From contig SWBL01000159.1 in NCBI GenBank assembly GCA_024195585.1, positions 45,607 through 109,606 on the forward strand: a stretch of 64,000 nt of DNA, written 5' to 3'. Origin of the DNA: Aureobasidium sp. EXF-3400 (lineage: Eukaryota > Ascomycota > Dothideomycetes > Dothideales > Saccotheciaceae). Under the pieces are notes generated by a model, which saw only the letters and a list, made by a program, of their open reading frames with translations, searched no databases and had not been told where the DNA came from. Both the position numbers and the translations under genes were made by a program. Numbering within the stretch: position 1 is the stretch's first letter; each line of letters starts with the position of its first letter. Shown piece after piece: positions 28,783-39,185 of this stretch.

Positions 28783-28860
28783 GTGTGCTTGAAAGAAGAG
28801 TTGTTGTTTCAAGTTGGTTGTTTGTGAAAGAGGAGAAGTTGTTGTTGTGTTGGGTAGTGA

Positions 28861-28867
28861 ATATATA
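28861..28867 (-). promoter_or_regulatory. TATA box of the small membrane-protein gene
   Basis: TATATA(T) about 80 bp upstream of the start at 28782, similar in distance to TATA-like sites before three other minus-strand genes here (24559, 35448, 48868). Confidence 0.5.
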
Positions 28868-28964
28868 GTCTCGTCGAGTGACAGAAGACCCGCTCACGGA
28901 ACATTCTAGGCTAAGCAAACGACGAACAACGACGTCCCAGCGAATTGACGTCGACTGATACATT

Positions 28965-29600
28965 TCCTTTCGGCCAAGCCTATGCAGAGCTTCTGTAGAC
29001 ATTCAGAGAGCACTTCGAAGCACAAGCTTGTCCAGAGAGAGCGTGCCCTTCAAACCTCTTTCAGTGGACATACGAAGAACATGATAGAGCACTGTGCCTT
29101 TTGACAATCATTCGAAACCTGCTAGTTACGTCGGAGATCCTTGAAGTGTCACGCCTCGACAGGAGGCCGTCTACTTAGCAATCTCCTTTTAGTCGATCCT
29201 TAGCGCAGCACCTGTAGAAATACAGAATAAACTTCCAAGCAGAAGCTTGTCCAGGGAGAGAGCGTGCGTTGAAGGCCTTTCAGTGGACACAACAAGAGGA
29301 TCACAAAACATCATGCATTCTGATGGGTTTCACAAGCCATGAAGGTCTCGTGAGAGATCCTTGAAGTGAGATGTCTCGACCAGGGCCCGGGCCTGTCAAT
29401 CTCCTGTTGGCTAAGCCTCAGTCTAGTACTTGTAGAAATACAAAGAGATTCCTGAGCAGATAATCATGCAGAGGGAGTGTGTGCCCAGAGACCGCTTCAA
29501 TGGACATTCGATCAGTCTGAAAGAACATCATGCCTTTTGATAGGTATCTGAAACCATGCTGTGGTTGTGGGAGAAAGCCCTTAGCTATAACCAGAGTGTG
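28965..29600. repeat. three diverged tandem repeats, period about 218 bp
   Basis: Unit 1 spans about 28965-29180, unit 2 about 29181-29397 and unit 3 about 29398-29600. Shared landmarks recur at constant spacing: gcttgtccagagagag at 29026 and gcttgtccagggagag at 29245 (219 bp apart), and tgtagaaatacag at 29213 and tgtagaaatacaa at 29431 (218 bp apart). Further shared blocks are tcagtggaca, the cttttgacaatc / cattctgatggg / cttttgatagg triplet, and gagatccttgaagtg in units 1 and 2. No open frame spans the units. They occupy the upstream flank of the gene at 29736. Confidence 0.75.
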
Positions 29601-29735
29601 ACACCAGGATCATGACGTAGGTTAAGAAGTATGACGTATCATGTAATCCTTCGCAATCTGCTTGACTACATCAATCAACTTACCTACAGGTAAAAACGAG
29701 CCCCGATTCTTCTTACATATCATCACGACCAAGCC

Positions 29736-30401
29736 ATGGCAGTCCCAGCCAACGAGTACCCGCTCATCGATATCAAACTGTCAATAACGCCATCCACGTA
29801 TGCCTTTACAGAGCAGACACCACCAACCATTACACTAGAGGTTACCTCTCACGCCGAGGTGCCGATTACAATTTTCACGTGGGGAAGTCCTCTGGACATC
29901 AGAAGTGCTCTCACGAGAAATGGATTCGTCATCATCGACAAAGCGACCGAGTCGGCTGTACCAACCACCCAAACCCTGATTCAAAGATGTGCACTCAAGC
30001 GCATTCGAGGCACATTTGACGAGCAATACTTTCTCACGCTTGAACCTCACGTATCAATGACACTTTCCACCCTTTTCGGAAGAAACGGTAGCAATGTGAA
30101 ACCCCAACCGAAGGCAGTCGTACAGCGTGGATGGGAACTTGATGACAATGGGAATGAGAGAAACATTCGAAGGTCTACGAAAGCTACGGGCGTGGATGGC
30201 CTCGAGCCTGGACATGAGTACCTTGTCAGACTTAACCATGAGCTTCTTGAGCAATGCAAATGGACACTGGCGAGAAAAGAGGAAGTTTTGATAGATCCTT
30301 CCGAGAGAGGTTCGAAGGGGTCTCATGTAGGAGATTACTTGTGGGAAACGTCGCCGTTGAAGTTTTGTACGGATGACACCTTCGTGAGTATCTTAGAGTA
30401 G
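29736..30401 (+). CDS. hypothetical beta-rich fungal protein
   Basis: Single exon, 221 residues, starting MAVPANEYPLID. Alternating strands (ITLEVTSHAEVPITIFTWGSP, SMTLSTLFG, EYLVRL) suggest an all-beta, immunoglobulin-like fold. The segment GLEPGHEYLVRLNHE...CKWTLARKEEVL is typical of a family of uncharacterised ascomycete proteins. No signal peptide or catalytic motif. The end is ambiguous: GTGAGT at 30383 and TATACAG at 30433 could splice into another exon, but the unspliced end LKFCTDDTFVSILE fits the beta pattern. Function unknown. Confidence 0.6.
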   Translation: MAVPANEYPLIDIKLSITPSTYAFTEQTPPTITLEVTSHAEVPITIFTWGSPLDIRSALTRNGFVIIDKATESAVPTTQTLIQRCALKRIRGTFDEQYFLTLEPHVSMTLSTLFGRNGSNVKPQPKAVVQRGWELDDNGNERNIRRSTKATGVDGLEPGHEYLVRLNHELLEQCKWTLARKEEVLIDPSERGSKGSHVGDYLWETSPLKFCTDDTFVSILE

Positions 30402-30770
30402 ATACGAGTAGCGTTTGAATACTTATATACAGAGCTTTATGCGTTGGGAGAAGTTGTCTTGGTGTTCAAAGATTCTCATTGTCCAGGTTGTACTGCAACT
30501 TTTCTACCGAAGAATCGCCGGGACTTGCCAACTTTCCATTGCCTCTCTGCTTTTCTCAGATAGTTCCTTGACTCTGTACTCTGCTTCTTGGTGTTTCAAA
30601 CGAACGTGCTGACTTGACTGGTCTCCTTCCTTGCTCACATACGACCCTGATGACGCTCCAGACCCATTTTCTGACTTCTCTTTACCAGTTCTCGGGGAGA
30701 TTAAGGACGTTTGGAGCTACGAAAGGTCAGCATAATCTTTGATTGACGAAGTCGAGAACACATGCTCACG
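30402..30770. other. intergenic, nothing recognised
   Basis: Convergent 3' flanks of two genes. Possibly holds an alternative last exon of the upstream gene. Confidence 0.4.
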
Positions 30771-32222
30771 TCACATACTGTCGGAGGCAATGGCAGCATC
30801 CTTGATCAAAGCCCAGTCTGGATGATCATGCTCCAAGTGCTGCTCCACATCACCCGAGTTGACGTACAACTTGCCACAGTCAGGGTAGGGACAGACAAAG
30901 TGGGAGTCGACATGGTCGGGCAGCTTGGACTCAACGGTCATGTCGTGGTACTCTCCTCCCTGCCACGGCTCGATGGGACCACCAGTGGGGATGCGAGGGT
31001 CGTAGGTGTCGGCAAAGTCTTGAGGGTTGTGGAAACCGACGGAATCCTGAGGGTTGTAGGCGTCATCAAAGTCCTGAGGGTTGTAGGCGCCGGCAAAGTC
31101 CTGAGGGTCGTAGGTACCGACGAAGTTCCGAGAGTCGTAGGTGCCAACGAATTCTTGGGGATCGGTGGCAGGCTTGTTGTCAGGCAGAGCAGGAGTAAAG
31201 CCTGTGTTGAGCATTAATCTTGGAGTTCTGGAAGAGTGTCGAGCACGCTTGGAAGGGCGCCTATCACCAGTGTAGATCGATTGATCGAAACCCATGATGG
31301 TATCGTCAGAGGTGACCGGCAAGGTAAAAGACTCTTGCGCGGTGTTGACATGGCCATTCTCGGAGCTGATGGGATTGGAGGCTGGACAAGGCATTAATGT
31401 TGAGGTTCTGGAGAAGTGTCGAGCACGTTTAGAGGGGCGTTTGTCACCTGTGTAGACTGGTGGGTCAAAGCCCATGTTGGTGTCATCAGAAGTGACTGGG
31501 AAGGCAAGGGACCCTTGAGTGGCGACTGTGGCGTTGATGTGGCCATCCTCGGGTTCGATGTGAGCGGAGCCTAGACAAGGTTTTAATGCTGATGTTTGCA
31601 TGGAGTGGCGAGGACGTTTTCCCGGGCGTCGTTTACCTGTATTGGCGGGCTGGTCGTAGCCGATGTTGACATCATTGGAAGGAGACAGGAGAGTGAGAGA
31701 CTCATCGGTTCTGGTGAGGTCTCCGAATTCGACGTTCTCAGAAGGAGATGTGGCGCCGAGAATGGTAGCGGGTGCATCGGAGAAGGTAACGCGGCGCTTG
31801 GGACGAGGGGGAGGTTCGACAACGGGCTCGTCAACACGGGCATCCTCAGGGACGAAGAGCGAATCTTCAGCATCATCGGGGACGAATAGCGACTCTCCAG
31901 CATTTTCAGGGATGGAGAGTGAGTTTTCAGCATTCTCAGGGACGAAGAGTGAGTCTTCGTCCTCGACAGGCTGGGTTCCATCACCAGAAGGCACAGCTGG
32001 AGGCCCGACCCACTGAGTAGAGTGGAAGGTGTTCAAGGCCTCAGCCACAGGGTGCTGAGGCGGGCGAGTGGGGCCCTGGTCGTTCTCAATGGCGACCAGA
32101 AGCTCGCGGTGGTCTCTGATGTATGCCCGAGACTCGTCCTCAAGTGCGGCGAGATTGTCATTCAGACGTTTCTCGCGCTCACGCAGGTCTGCCATTATCT
32201 TGTGAAACTCTTCGCTTGCCAT
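30771..32222 (-). CDS. repeat-built protein with C-terminal C2H2 zinc finger
   Basis: Single exon, 483 residues. Residues 1-48 form a coiled coil (HKIMADLREREKRLNDNLAALE). Residues about 90-130 hold four copies of a 10-11 residue acidic unit (EDSLFVPE, ENSLSIPE, ESLFVPDDA, EDSLFVPEDA). Residues about 180-340 hold three copies of a unit of roughly 55 residues with core TSDDTxMGFDxxxYTGDxRPSKRARH. Residues about 355-420 hold about seven copies of an 11-residue unit with core DPQDFxGxY. A single C2H2 finger follows (FVCPYPDCGKLYVN...EQHLEHDH, spacing C-x4-C-x12-H-x4-H). Basic RPSKRARH copies look like nuclear signals. A nuclear, DNA- or chromatin-associated role is plausible. No family recognised for the repeats. 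Confidence 0.7.
   Translation of the reverse strand: MASEEFHKIMADLREREKRLNDNLAALEDESRAYIRDHRELLVAIENDQGPTRPPQHPVAEALNTFHSTQWVGPPAVPSGDGTQPVEDEDSLFVPENAENSLSIPENAGESLFVPDDAEDSLFVPEDARVDEPVVEPPPRPKRRVTFSDAPATILGATSPSENVEFGDLTRTDESLTLLSPSNDVNIGYDQPANTGKRRPGKRPRHSMQTSALKPCLGSAHIEPEDGHINATVATQGSLAFPVTSDDTNMGFDPPVYTGDKRPSKRARHFSRTSTLMPCPASNPISSENGHVNTAQESFTLPVTSDDTIMGFDQSIYTGDRRPSKRARHSSRTPRLMLNTGFTPALPDNKPATDPQEFVGTYDSRNFVGTYDPQDFAGAYNPQDFDDAYNPQDSVGFHNPQDFADTYDPRIPTGGPIEPWQGGEYHDMTVESKLPDHVDSHFVCPYPDCGKLYVNSGDVEQHLEHDHPDWALIKDAAIASDSM
31000..31170. repeat. 33-bp coding minisatellite
   Basis: The block containing cctgagggttgtaggc recurs about every 33 bp inside the zinc-finger gene and encodes the 11-residue DPQDF repeats. 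Copies differ by a few bases. The register is a multiple of three, so gain or loss of units keeps the frame. Confidence 0.75.
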
Positions 32223-33264
32223 CTTGTGACTATCCGTAGTGTGAGTGCACGTAAGAAGAAAGCAATGTCAGGAACCTACTCGGTTGTGTTTGGTTGGGAA
32301 GAAGAACCTGAAGATGTGAGACAGAAGAGAAGGAAAGCTGACAATTGCGAGTCGGTCAGAGTTGAAGCTGCGCGTTGCAGCACGAGCTTTGCACTTGATT
32401 TCACTTTCGTGTTGGGAAATTTGCCTGCTGTAGCGTTTCCAACACGGCTCTAAGATTTCCGCTCCGATGTGTTGCAGAAAGACTTCCAGCGATCTGTCTC
32501 AGGTGGCAGAAAGGGCTAACATCCCCACGATGTACTTTTGTCCGACCGAACATTCAGAGATGGTATCACATCTAGGCATCGTCCTTGAATACCACTATAC
32601 CAATGCACAGTCTCTTGTCACGTTCTGCACCTAATATGCTGAGAAGCTGAGACATATCATATTTAAAGTGTATGAGCCAAACCAATCTCCGGATGTGCAC
32701 AACTGTCTGGATGTGGCTATACTGCCCTCCATGAAAGTCTAGGCATGTCTGAAGATTTCACAAAGGATACGGGACACATGTTGGTTGGATCACGTCAAGG
32801 TCTGAGACACTGTTTCACGTTTTGGCAAAGTATCCCCACCAAACGCTCTTCAACACTTGCAGATCGAGACAATAAAAGAATCACAGAACGCACGACCATA
32901 GGCGAGAAGTGCAGAAAACTCTGTTCTTGGACTGGTATTGAGGCACGCCGCAGTACATGAGACCCTCCACACGAAGCTTGTGTCCAAGCTTGCTATCGTG
33001 CATACCAAGCCAGCAGTTCGTCTTGTTTCTTCTCTTGTAAACCTACATCCTCTCCCCTCTAATAGTAGTATCTATGTCTTCTTCAATCTGACAAAGATGT
33101 CTCCGCAATGACGCCCTGACAGATATCTTCATGCCGTGCCATCTCTTCTTTGTTCTTATTCATTCTAAGCCGCCACCATCATCACGTTTTGCGCGACTTT
33201 CGAACTCCATCTAAGGTGACTTGGAAAGCCAGTCTCAGGTAGACCTTGGCTTCGTGTTTGCTTC
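32223..33264. other. intergenic, nothing recognised
   Basis: About 1 kb separating two minus-strand genes. Short frames on both strands without support. Confidence 0.5.
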
Positions 33265-34008
33265 TTACAGCAATGGATAGTCTCTTCCATTCTCTGCAAA
33301 ACGTCAGCTACCACTCAATTAGATCATCCATCCATGAAACTCACGATAACCTCGCTTAGTCTGTTCGTAACCAAGATGTGGGACCTCCTTATGGGTCACA
33401 GGAGATTGAGCTGCGCCATGTCTTTCGTGGACTCTTCTGCCTATGACTGATCGCAAGGACTGATAACCAGGAGGTACACCACTACGAGGCGGAGTATCTT
33501 CTCTGCAGAAAAGGGGACTCTCATCACCGACACTTCCCCGCTGAGGCTGGGCAACTTCAACAGTGTTCTCATACCCATCATCTGGAGGCTCACGCGATCC
33601 AGAGAAACTGTCATCAGGAGAGGCTTGGTTCTCGTTGCCGGCAGCGTCTTCGCTCTCGTCATAGCTTCGAGAGGTTACTTGATCGTGGACGATAGACAGA
33701 AATGTGTTGGGCACAAAATTACTCTCAGCAGCCATCGGGGCTGCGTCAATGGTATCACTCTCAGAGTCGTTGTTGAGGTTGACGAGCACACTTGACGTGC
33801 CGTTGTCTTCCTCAGGAGAAGCGTCTGTCTCGCCAAAATCTTGGAGCACTTCATCTTCAAAAGCTATGCCGCGCTGAGTTTGGTGGCTTGAACTCGATTG
33901 CTGTCGCTGAAGTAGCAGAGGACGGATGGAAGTGTAGCCTGGTGGTACGCCGCTGCGAGGGGGTGTGTCGTCGCGGCAGAATAGGGGGCTCTCATCGCCT
34001 TGATTCAT
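33265..34008 (-). CDS. disordered protein with a duplicated 29-residue block
   Basis: Main exon 33345-34008 from MNQGDESPLFCR. A strong intron (GTGAGT donor, GCTGAC branch, TTTTGCAG acceptor at 33294) leads to a short last exon ending NGRDYPLL at 33265. Unspliced, the frame would end at 33319. The same 29-residue block occurs twice, at the start and about 160 residues later: GDESPLFCRDDTPPRSGVPP with continuation GYTSIRPLL, and GDESPLFCREDTPPRSGVPP with GYQSLRSVI. The stretch between is acidic and Ser-rich. No signal peptide, membrane segment or known family. The conserved Cys inside each block may be functional. Confidence 0.6.
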
Positions 34009-34719
34009 GGGTATTGATGCTGTATAAAGATGTCGGCAAGTTGTTGGTAGTGGCGGTGAGAAAAGAAAGTTCGTGGCTATGGTGTTGGGAGAACTGGGAT
34101 GAAGAACGCGACGCGCCGGATTTTGAGGATGAGTGCAGGTCATCCAACACGGAGCTTTCCCTCGACTCTGCGGGTTGACGATTTACTCGATCCACTTGTT
34201 TGCGGAAAGACAGAGGGCAATGGTCCTAGTACATCTTAGACACAGAGAGGATAGATTTTTCGAAGGTGAATTTGTTGACTTCTCAATTCTGCTTGGACCT
34301 CATATACCAACATCTCCCTCGATACTTGAGTATGATGAGCAGATTGAAGTGCCGCTCTACTACCCTATTTTCTTAAGCTGCGTAGCCCGTCTTGCCAACT
34401 CATGCTCTCATCATCGTCAAGCTGGTTTTCTACTGCATTCACGCGGGCCGACTTAGTGTCTCTTCCTCTACAACCCCGTCCCTGCACCGCTCTTTTACAG
34501 ACCTAGAGAACCTCATAGTATTGTCCAGTTTCTGCGAACCATCAGTTTCACATCTTTTGGATTCATCTTCTTGAACTTAAGATCGCCAGCTTTTGGTCGA
34601 TCAAAGACGCCATGAGCCTTACGGATGTGCTCGTTGCAACCTTTGGGTGTAGAGTATCCAAAGCCTCTGTTGTTGCTGCATCCATTCTGCAAGCGTCAGG
34701 CCCTATTGCGCCTGTCTCA
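34009..34719. other. intergenic, nothing recognised
   Basis: Spacer between two minus-strand genes. No gene or clear signal. Confidence 0.5.
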
Positions 34720-35364
34720 CTAGACTTGGCCACCAGTCATGGAGTATAGACCTTCGGTAGTCTGGACAATGACTGGTGCTGAAACAGGGTATACAACACT
34801 GTCTGCCTGAGCATCTGCTTCTGTGATAATCGTCAATAGCTGTTGCGTGGCGGTCATTGGTAGAAGTGGTGAACGGAGTGCTGGGGGAGCATTTCCAGTC
34901 GAGGATAATTCTTGCTGGAGAGTGCCTTGTTGGTTGAAATTCTGCTGGAAGACCACTTGCTGAACTTCAGACTGCTGGGAAGAGAAGGTGGAAGGAGGCT
35001 GTGATGACGCCAATGGTCTGGGAGTGGCCAGGTCGCTATACGATGTTTCTTCATCACCTTCAGGCTCCTTGTATTCTTCTTCGGTGTCATAAGAGACCTC
35101 TCCTTCATCAACACATGGTTGTGATTGTTGACGGTGGGAAAGGATTGCTTGAACCTCGAGTCTGTCTCTTGCAACAGTCCTCAGACTTCTTGGAGGTCGG
35201 GAGGGGAAGACATTGGGCCGGACTTCAGGGACGTCTCTTGTCATCTCCCTGTACCCATCCTTGGTGAGCGGCCAAGGTTCGCCAGGAGGAGTAAGGGTTG
35301 ATTGTTGCGACATTCCTTCCCATATATCAGTCGGAAATCTCTGGTTCCTCGGCGGCATAGTCAT
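34720..35364 (-). CDS. Gln/Pro-rich disordered protein
   Basis: Single exon, 214 residues from MTMPPRNQRFPTDIWEG. Reading further upstream would need a non-ATG start. The middle is acidic (DEGEVSYDTEEEYKEPEGDEE), followed by Gln-rich sequence (QQSEVQQVVFQQNFNQQGTLQQ). The C-terminal end (TATQQLLTIITEADAQADS...) may be ordered. Gln-rich low-complexity sequence is common in transcriptional regulators, but no DNA-binding domain is seen. It shares the disordered style and strand of its neighbour at 33265-34008, although I see no sequence repeat in common. Confidence 0.55.
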   Translation of the reverse strand: MTMPPRNQRFPTDIWEGMSQQSTLTPPGEPWPLTKDGYREMTRDVPEVRPNVFPSRPPRSLRTVARDRLEVQAILSHRQQSQPCVDEGEVSYDTEEEYKEPEGDEETSYSDLATPRPLASSQPPSTFSSQQSEVQQVVFQQNFNQQGTLQQELSSTGNAPPALRSPLLPMTATQQLLTIITEADAQADSVVYPVSAPVIVQTTEGLYSMTGGQV

Positions 35365-35447
35365 ACTGGATGAGGGAGTAGTTGTTTGGGTGTGCAACCG
35401 GTAATGGTACGACAAAACTCAGTCCAGCTGAGGTCGTGTGGCTCTGA

Positions 35448-35453
35448 TATATA
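35448..35453 (-). promoter_or_regulatory. TATA box of the Gln/Pro-rich protein gene
   Basis: TATATA 84-89 bp upstream of the start at 35364 on the minus strand. Confidence 0.45.
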
Positions 35454-36621
35454 GAAGGCAACCATCCAGTCGCGAAGCGCAGTTATTTCATAGCAGTTTT
35501 CCGCTCATTGAAGACCGCCAAGCTATGTTGACGACAATGATGCGTTGGTTCACAGTGATGCAGCAGTAGAATACGACGAAGAGACGGCGAACGAATAGAA
35601 GGGAGGCATCATGTCATGCCTGACCGTCCCATCACGAACCAGCGAACAAAGTTTGGTATATACCGAGGGTGTTGAGTTAATTACGATGATCAGAAGAGGG
35701 CCTTAGGCCCATGTCAAAGCGATCGCATGGATCGAACAAATGGCACGCTGCTTGAATGGGGACGGGAAGCAAAAGCTTATCCATCCTCGTACGAAGAGAT
35801 GAGAAGGCGAAGGGATATCACAATCAATAATGGAAAACCGGAAGGCTGTCTGCCATAGGGACAACAATCGAGTCCTGTTTCTCTAAGAAGAAGTGTGCGT
35901 GCTGCGTGATTGGCCTCGGTGTTATCGGACGAAGACAGCTGACTTTCTGCCGCACCTGCAGTCAGTAGAGTTCTCGAATGCTGATACATTTTCTTGAAGA
36001 GACTTACAGACGTATGAGATGAGAATCAAGTGGAGTTATCAGTCTTCGGACCACCGTTTCCTTGATCATACTATAGATTGGTCTGAGCATCTGATCCGAC
36101 AAACATGACGCCGCATTGACTCACGTCGTTAGGGATATCGATGACCATCTCCATGATGTTCTTGGTAACAGCCTCAAGGGTCTCTCGTTCACGGCGCTCC
36201 CGGGCCCATCTCACAACGCTTCCGATGATCTCGAAGACTATGGCCTCGACTTCGGCGTCGTTTGCGACCTGCTGCTCAGGGTTCCAGTTGGGAGCTATCC
36301 TTTGCTGTGCGTGTGTCAAGCTTTGGTTGCAATGGAGATAGTGCAGTGGGTGCTTGATGCGGCGAAGAGGTTTTTAGATAACATTGATGAACAAAGATGC
36401 ATGGGGCACCTTGTGCGGTCGAGAACAATTTGCGCACAGACTGCACTAGTGACATGAAAGAGCGAAACACAGGATACGCAGCAAGAATGTGAAGGTGGAG
36501 CCTGTTGTTATGTTTGTTTTGTCCTTCATGGTTTGTAAATGCACAAGTACCGGAGATCAAAGACAAGACCTAAGTCTAGATACTTACATCCACGAGTGTG
36601 CCATGATTTTGTCCAACGGCA
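35454..36621. other. intergenic with one coding-like fragment
   Basis: Mostly featureless. On the minus strand 36071-36395 is open and protein-like (NWNPEQQVANDAEVEAIVF, RRERETLEAVTKNIMEM) but has no ATG and is preceded by a TAA, so it may be an exon or remnant of an unrecognised gene. Confidence 0.4.
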
Positions 36622-36716
36622 AGATGGCGCAGTTGGCCGCTGTTTCAGTATCCCTCGGATTGGTTACACCCGCCAACTAAGCCATTAGGTCATCGGTTCG
36701 ATTCCGACGCTGAGCA
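36622..36716 (+). tRNA. degenerate tRNA-like Pol III relic
   Basis: An A-box-like sequence (TGGCGCAGTTGG, about 36627) and a perfect B box (GGTTCGATTCC, about 36692) are followed by a run of seven T, as in Pol III genes. However, the segment preceding the A box does not pair with the 3' strand GCTGAGC to form an acceptor stem, and no clean anticodon arm is found between the boxes, even allowing an intron. It is therefore best read as a tRNA pseudogene. Isotype cannot be assigned. Confidence 0.4.
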
Positions 36717-37930
36717 CCTTTTTTTCTTTTTGCACGACATGCTCCAAAGCGATCTTGACAGGATTGTGCATCACCTCTGTGATGCAAACTACCCAACGCC
36801 ACTCAGTTCGATCGAACACAACTATCGTATCGCTGGTCGTGACTTTCTGTAGATGGCTTTGCTCGCCGTTCACAAGAAATGTAGCAGGAACAGCCTGTAG
36901 ACCTTGACGAAGACAATACCTCGAAGAAACGGATCGCAAGGTAACCCCAATGACATTCTCCAAGCCTGCTAACGACCCGTAGTAGCCGGGTACTCAATCG
37001 ACTTTGGAATATTTGGTGATAGCAAGAATCCCGACTTCTGCTTCTATTCAAATCTTCTTGCGACGAAAACCATGTCGAGTCAGTGCAAGGAAATCGAGGG
37101 ATGGATTGACGAGACAGATAGTCGGGGTTCCAGCGAGAGTTGCAGCCGGATCCTAAATGGACTTAGGAATAGTTGGCGTGGGCTGTTGGACAATGATGGC
37201 AGGTGCGTCTTACGTCTCGAGTAATGTCTTAATAGGGGCAACAGCATGAGGGAGACCGCAAAAGTCTCCGCCGATGCTTTAACTTAGTTAGATAGAGCAG
37301 TGCGGCTTCTTGAGGTAGGTCCAGTTAGAGATCAGGGCTATCAGCTCATACCAGCTCAGACCACAGTGGAGCAGTTCAGTACTATTGATTGGCAGCGACT
37401 TGAGAGAAGTGAGATTTCCGAAAGCCATCAGAAGAAGGGATCTAAGGAACCTTTAGCTCACTGACGGGACTTCCAAGGCATTTGGTCTCTTTGCTGGCTT
37501 TCTGGTCGACTTCCTGGTCGTCTTCTTCGATGTCCTGTTATGCTGAACCATATCCACTCTGTACAGAGATCTCCAGGTAGGGACTGACAAGGCGAGTGGT
37601 TATAGTTCTAGCGAGGGTAACAGGCGGGTAGTTAGTCGATATGAGAGTCGTTGGCATGGGCTATTGAATAACAATGGCAGGGGCGACGAGATAGACAGAC
37701 GTCTGAGAAGCTTGTGGCTCAGTGTTGGGACATCCAAGGGGTCCGTCTTTGACCTGATCGGTAATGCGAAAGACGAATCATCAAGTTGTCTCTTGTTGTT
37801 GGCAGGGGCAGTCGTTGAGGCGGTGATACCCTTGCAAAGATGCCGCTGCCAGAGTTGCGAGTGCCAGGCGTCTTTAGTGGAAAACTTTTCCTGATGGTGA
37901 CCGAGTCCTTGGCTGTGTCGAACAAGGTCT
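36717..37930. repeat. intergenic with a diverged repeat pair
   Basis: A segment around 37168-37202 (gttggcgtgggctgttgg) recurs at about 37648-37682 as gttggcatgggctattga, and all aligned differences in the core are transitions. A second pair is gctcactgacgggacttcc near 37454 and gctcagtgttgggacatcc near 37718. No gene is supported in the interval. Confidence 0.45.
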
Positions 37931-38160
37931 TCAGTTGCATTCTACGACTGCTCTAAAGATGCGAATCGTTCCAAAGCGAGACACAAGAGCAGCGATTCCC
38001 AATTCACCGGCATAGGATGGTTCGTTGGCTCTGGAAGATACCTGCAGCTCGAACTCCCAAGCGAGTCCCTTCTCCTTACAGTACTTGCAAACCCTGGGGT
38101 TGCTACCTGCAATGATCTCGCACTTGACCTTACGAACAGCGCAGGTCATGCAAGACCTCT
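37931..38160 (-). pseudogene. broken copy of the Zn2Cys6 domain of the gene at 59.6-60.4 kb
   Basis: The minus strand encodes SCMTCAVRKVKCEIIAGS followed by NPRVCKYCKEKGLAWEF. This is nearly the same as the zinc cluster at 60226-60340 (SCTTCATRKVKCEIIAGS, SPRVCKYCQDKGLACEF). The nucleotide similarity extends upstream of the domain (acccctggtccg against gcccctggtccg). The sixth Cys of the Zn2Cys6 motif is replaced by Trp, so the binuclear zinc site cannot form normally. The upstream exons of the parent are not seen here. The frame continues for about 35 unrelated residues. It looks like a partial duplicate. Confidence 0.7.
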
Positions 38161-39185
38161 TGAATGCATCCGGACCAGGGGTGCTAACGCGTCAATCTTG
38201 AGATCGCCGCTATACATGTTGTCAAGGACCGCTTAGCACTCACTGAGTAGCACAAGTGTTGTTATATAGGTCCGAGGTAAGTAGGAACTAGGAGCAGTCG
38301 CAAATCGACAGTGTGAGAATGAGCATACAGACACGAAATGAGGGGATCACGGGGAAGCAGCTCACATCATCAGTCTTCATGACAGAAGAAGAGCAGCAAG
38401 GAGAAACTGGAGGTGAGCGATGATGAGACAAGAAACTGTCCAAGACTGGAGTCTCGTCACATCTTATATGTCTATGCCATCTGCTCAATCTTGCTGCATC
38501 TGCTTTGAAGCTTGGAGGCGCTTCTGCTTGCTTAGCCGTCTCCTATCTTCTTGACTCTTCCATAAGCTTCAATCAAAGGTTGGCTGAACTTTCTCTCCGT
38601 GCAGCATTTGGTGAAAAGTATACTGATATGCAAGCGATCACCCCCGTAGAGCAAGCTAGCAAACTCACAACAAAGATGCGGCGTGAAGCTTAGGCTAACG
38701 AAAAACGGGAGTTAAAGCCAGAGAAGCAAACAGAAATCACTGGCCAGAGCTTGGGCAAACCCATCAACAGAGCAACAAAGCAGACAAATTGAATGATTCA
38801 GAATGCCGGCGAATGCGGTAAGACTTGTCTATGCAAGATTTACGAAAGGATGTGTGCTATTAATCCTTTGGACGATTCTTTGTTCTTGCACGGATGTAGA
38901 CGAAGAGAGCAAAGAAAGGCTGCTTGCGATCCGCTTGCTGCCGGAAGATGATGTTCAAGCAAAAACGACCCAGTGGCAATGACTTGCAGGCTGCAAAATC
39001 AACAAGCTCAATGTCTGTAGTTGAGTCAAGCATATTGAAACGCTCTTGGGATATCGGGGTGGGAAAAAACGTAAACATGCAAGTGATTTGGATTGTGCAG
39101 TATCGCAGCAAGCGAAAATCTACGAGTACTATCTACAAAAATACCAAAGCTTTTTCTACGCCGATCCAAATATGCAACAAGAGTT
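38161..39185. other. intergenic, nothing recognised
   Basis: About 1 kb before the MFS gene's 3' end. No gene seen. Confidence 0.5.

Noticed and set aside
31000..31170. Regular short repeats that could suggest a CRISPR array
   Set aside because: The repeats are coding, in frame, without unique spacers, and the genome is eukaryotic.
36622..36716. Functional tRNA gene
   Set aside because: A and B boxes and terminator are present, but the acceptor and anticodon stems do not form; kept only as a relic.
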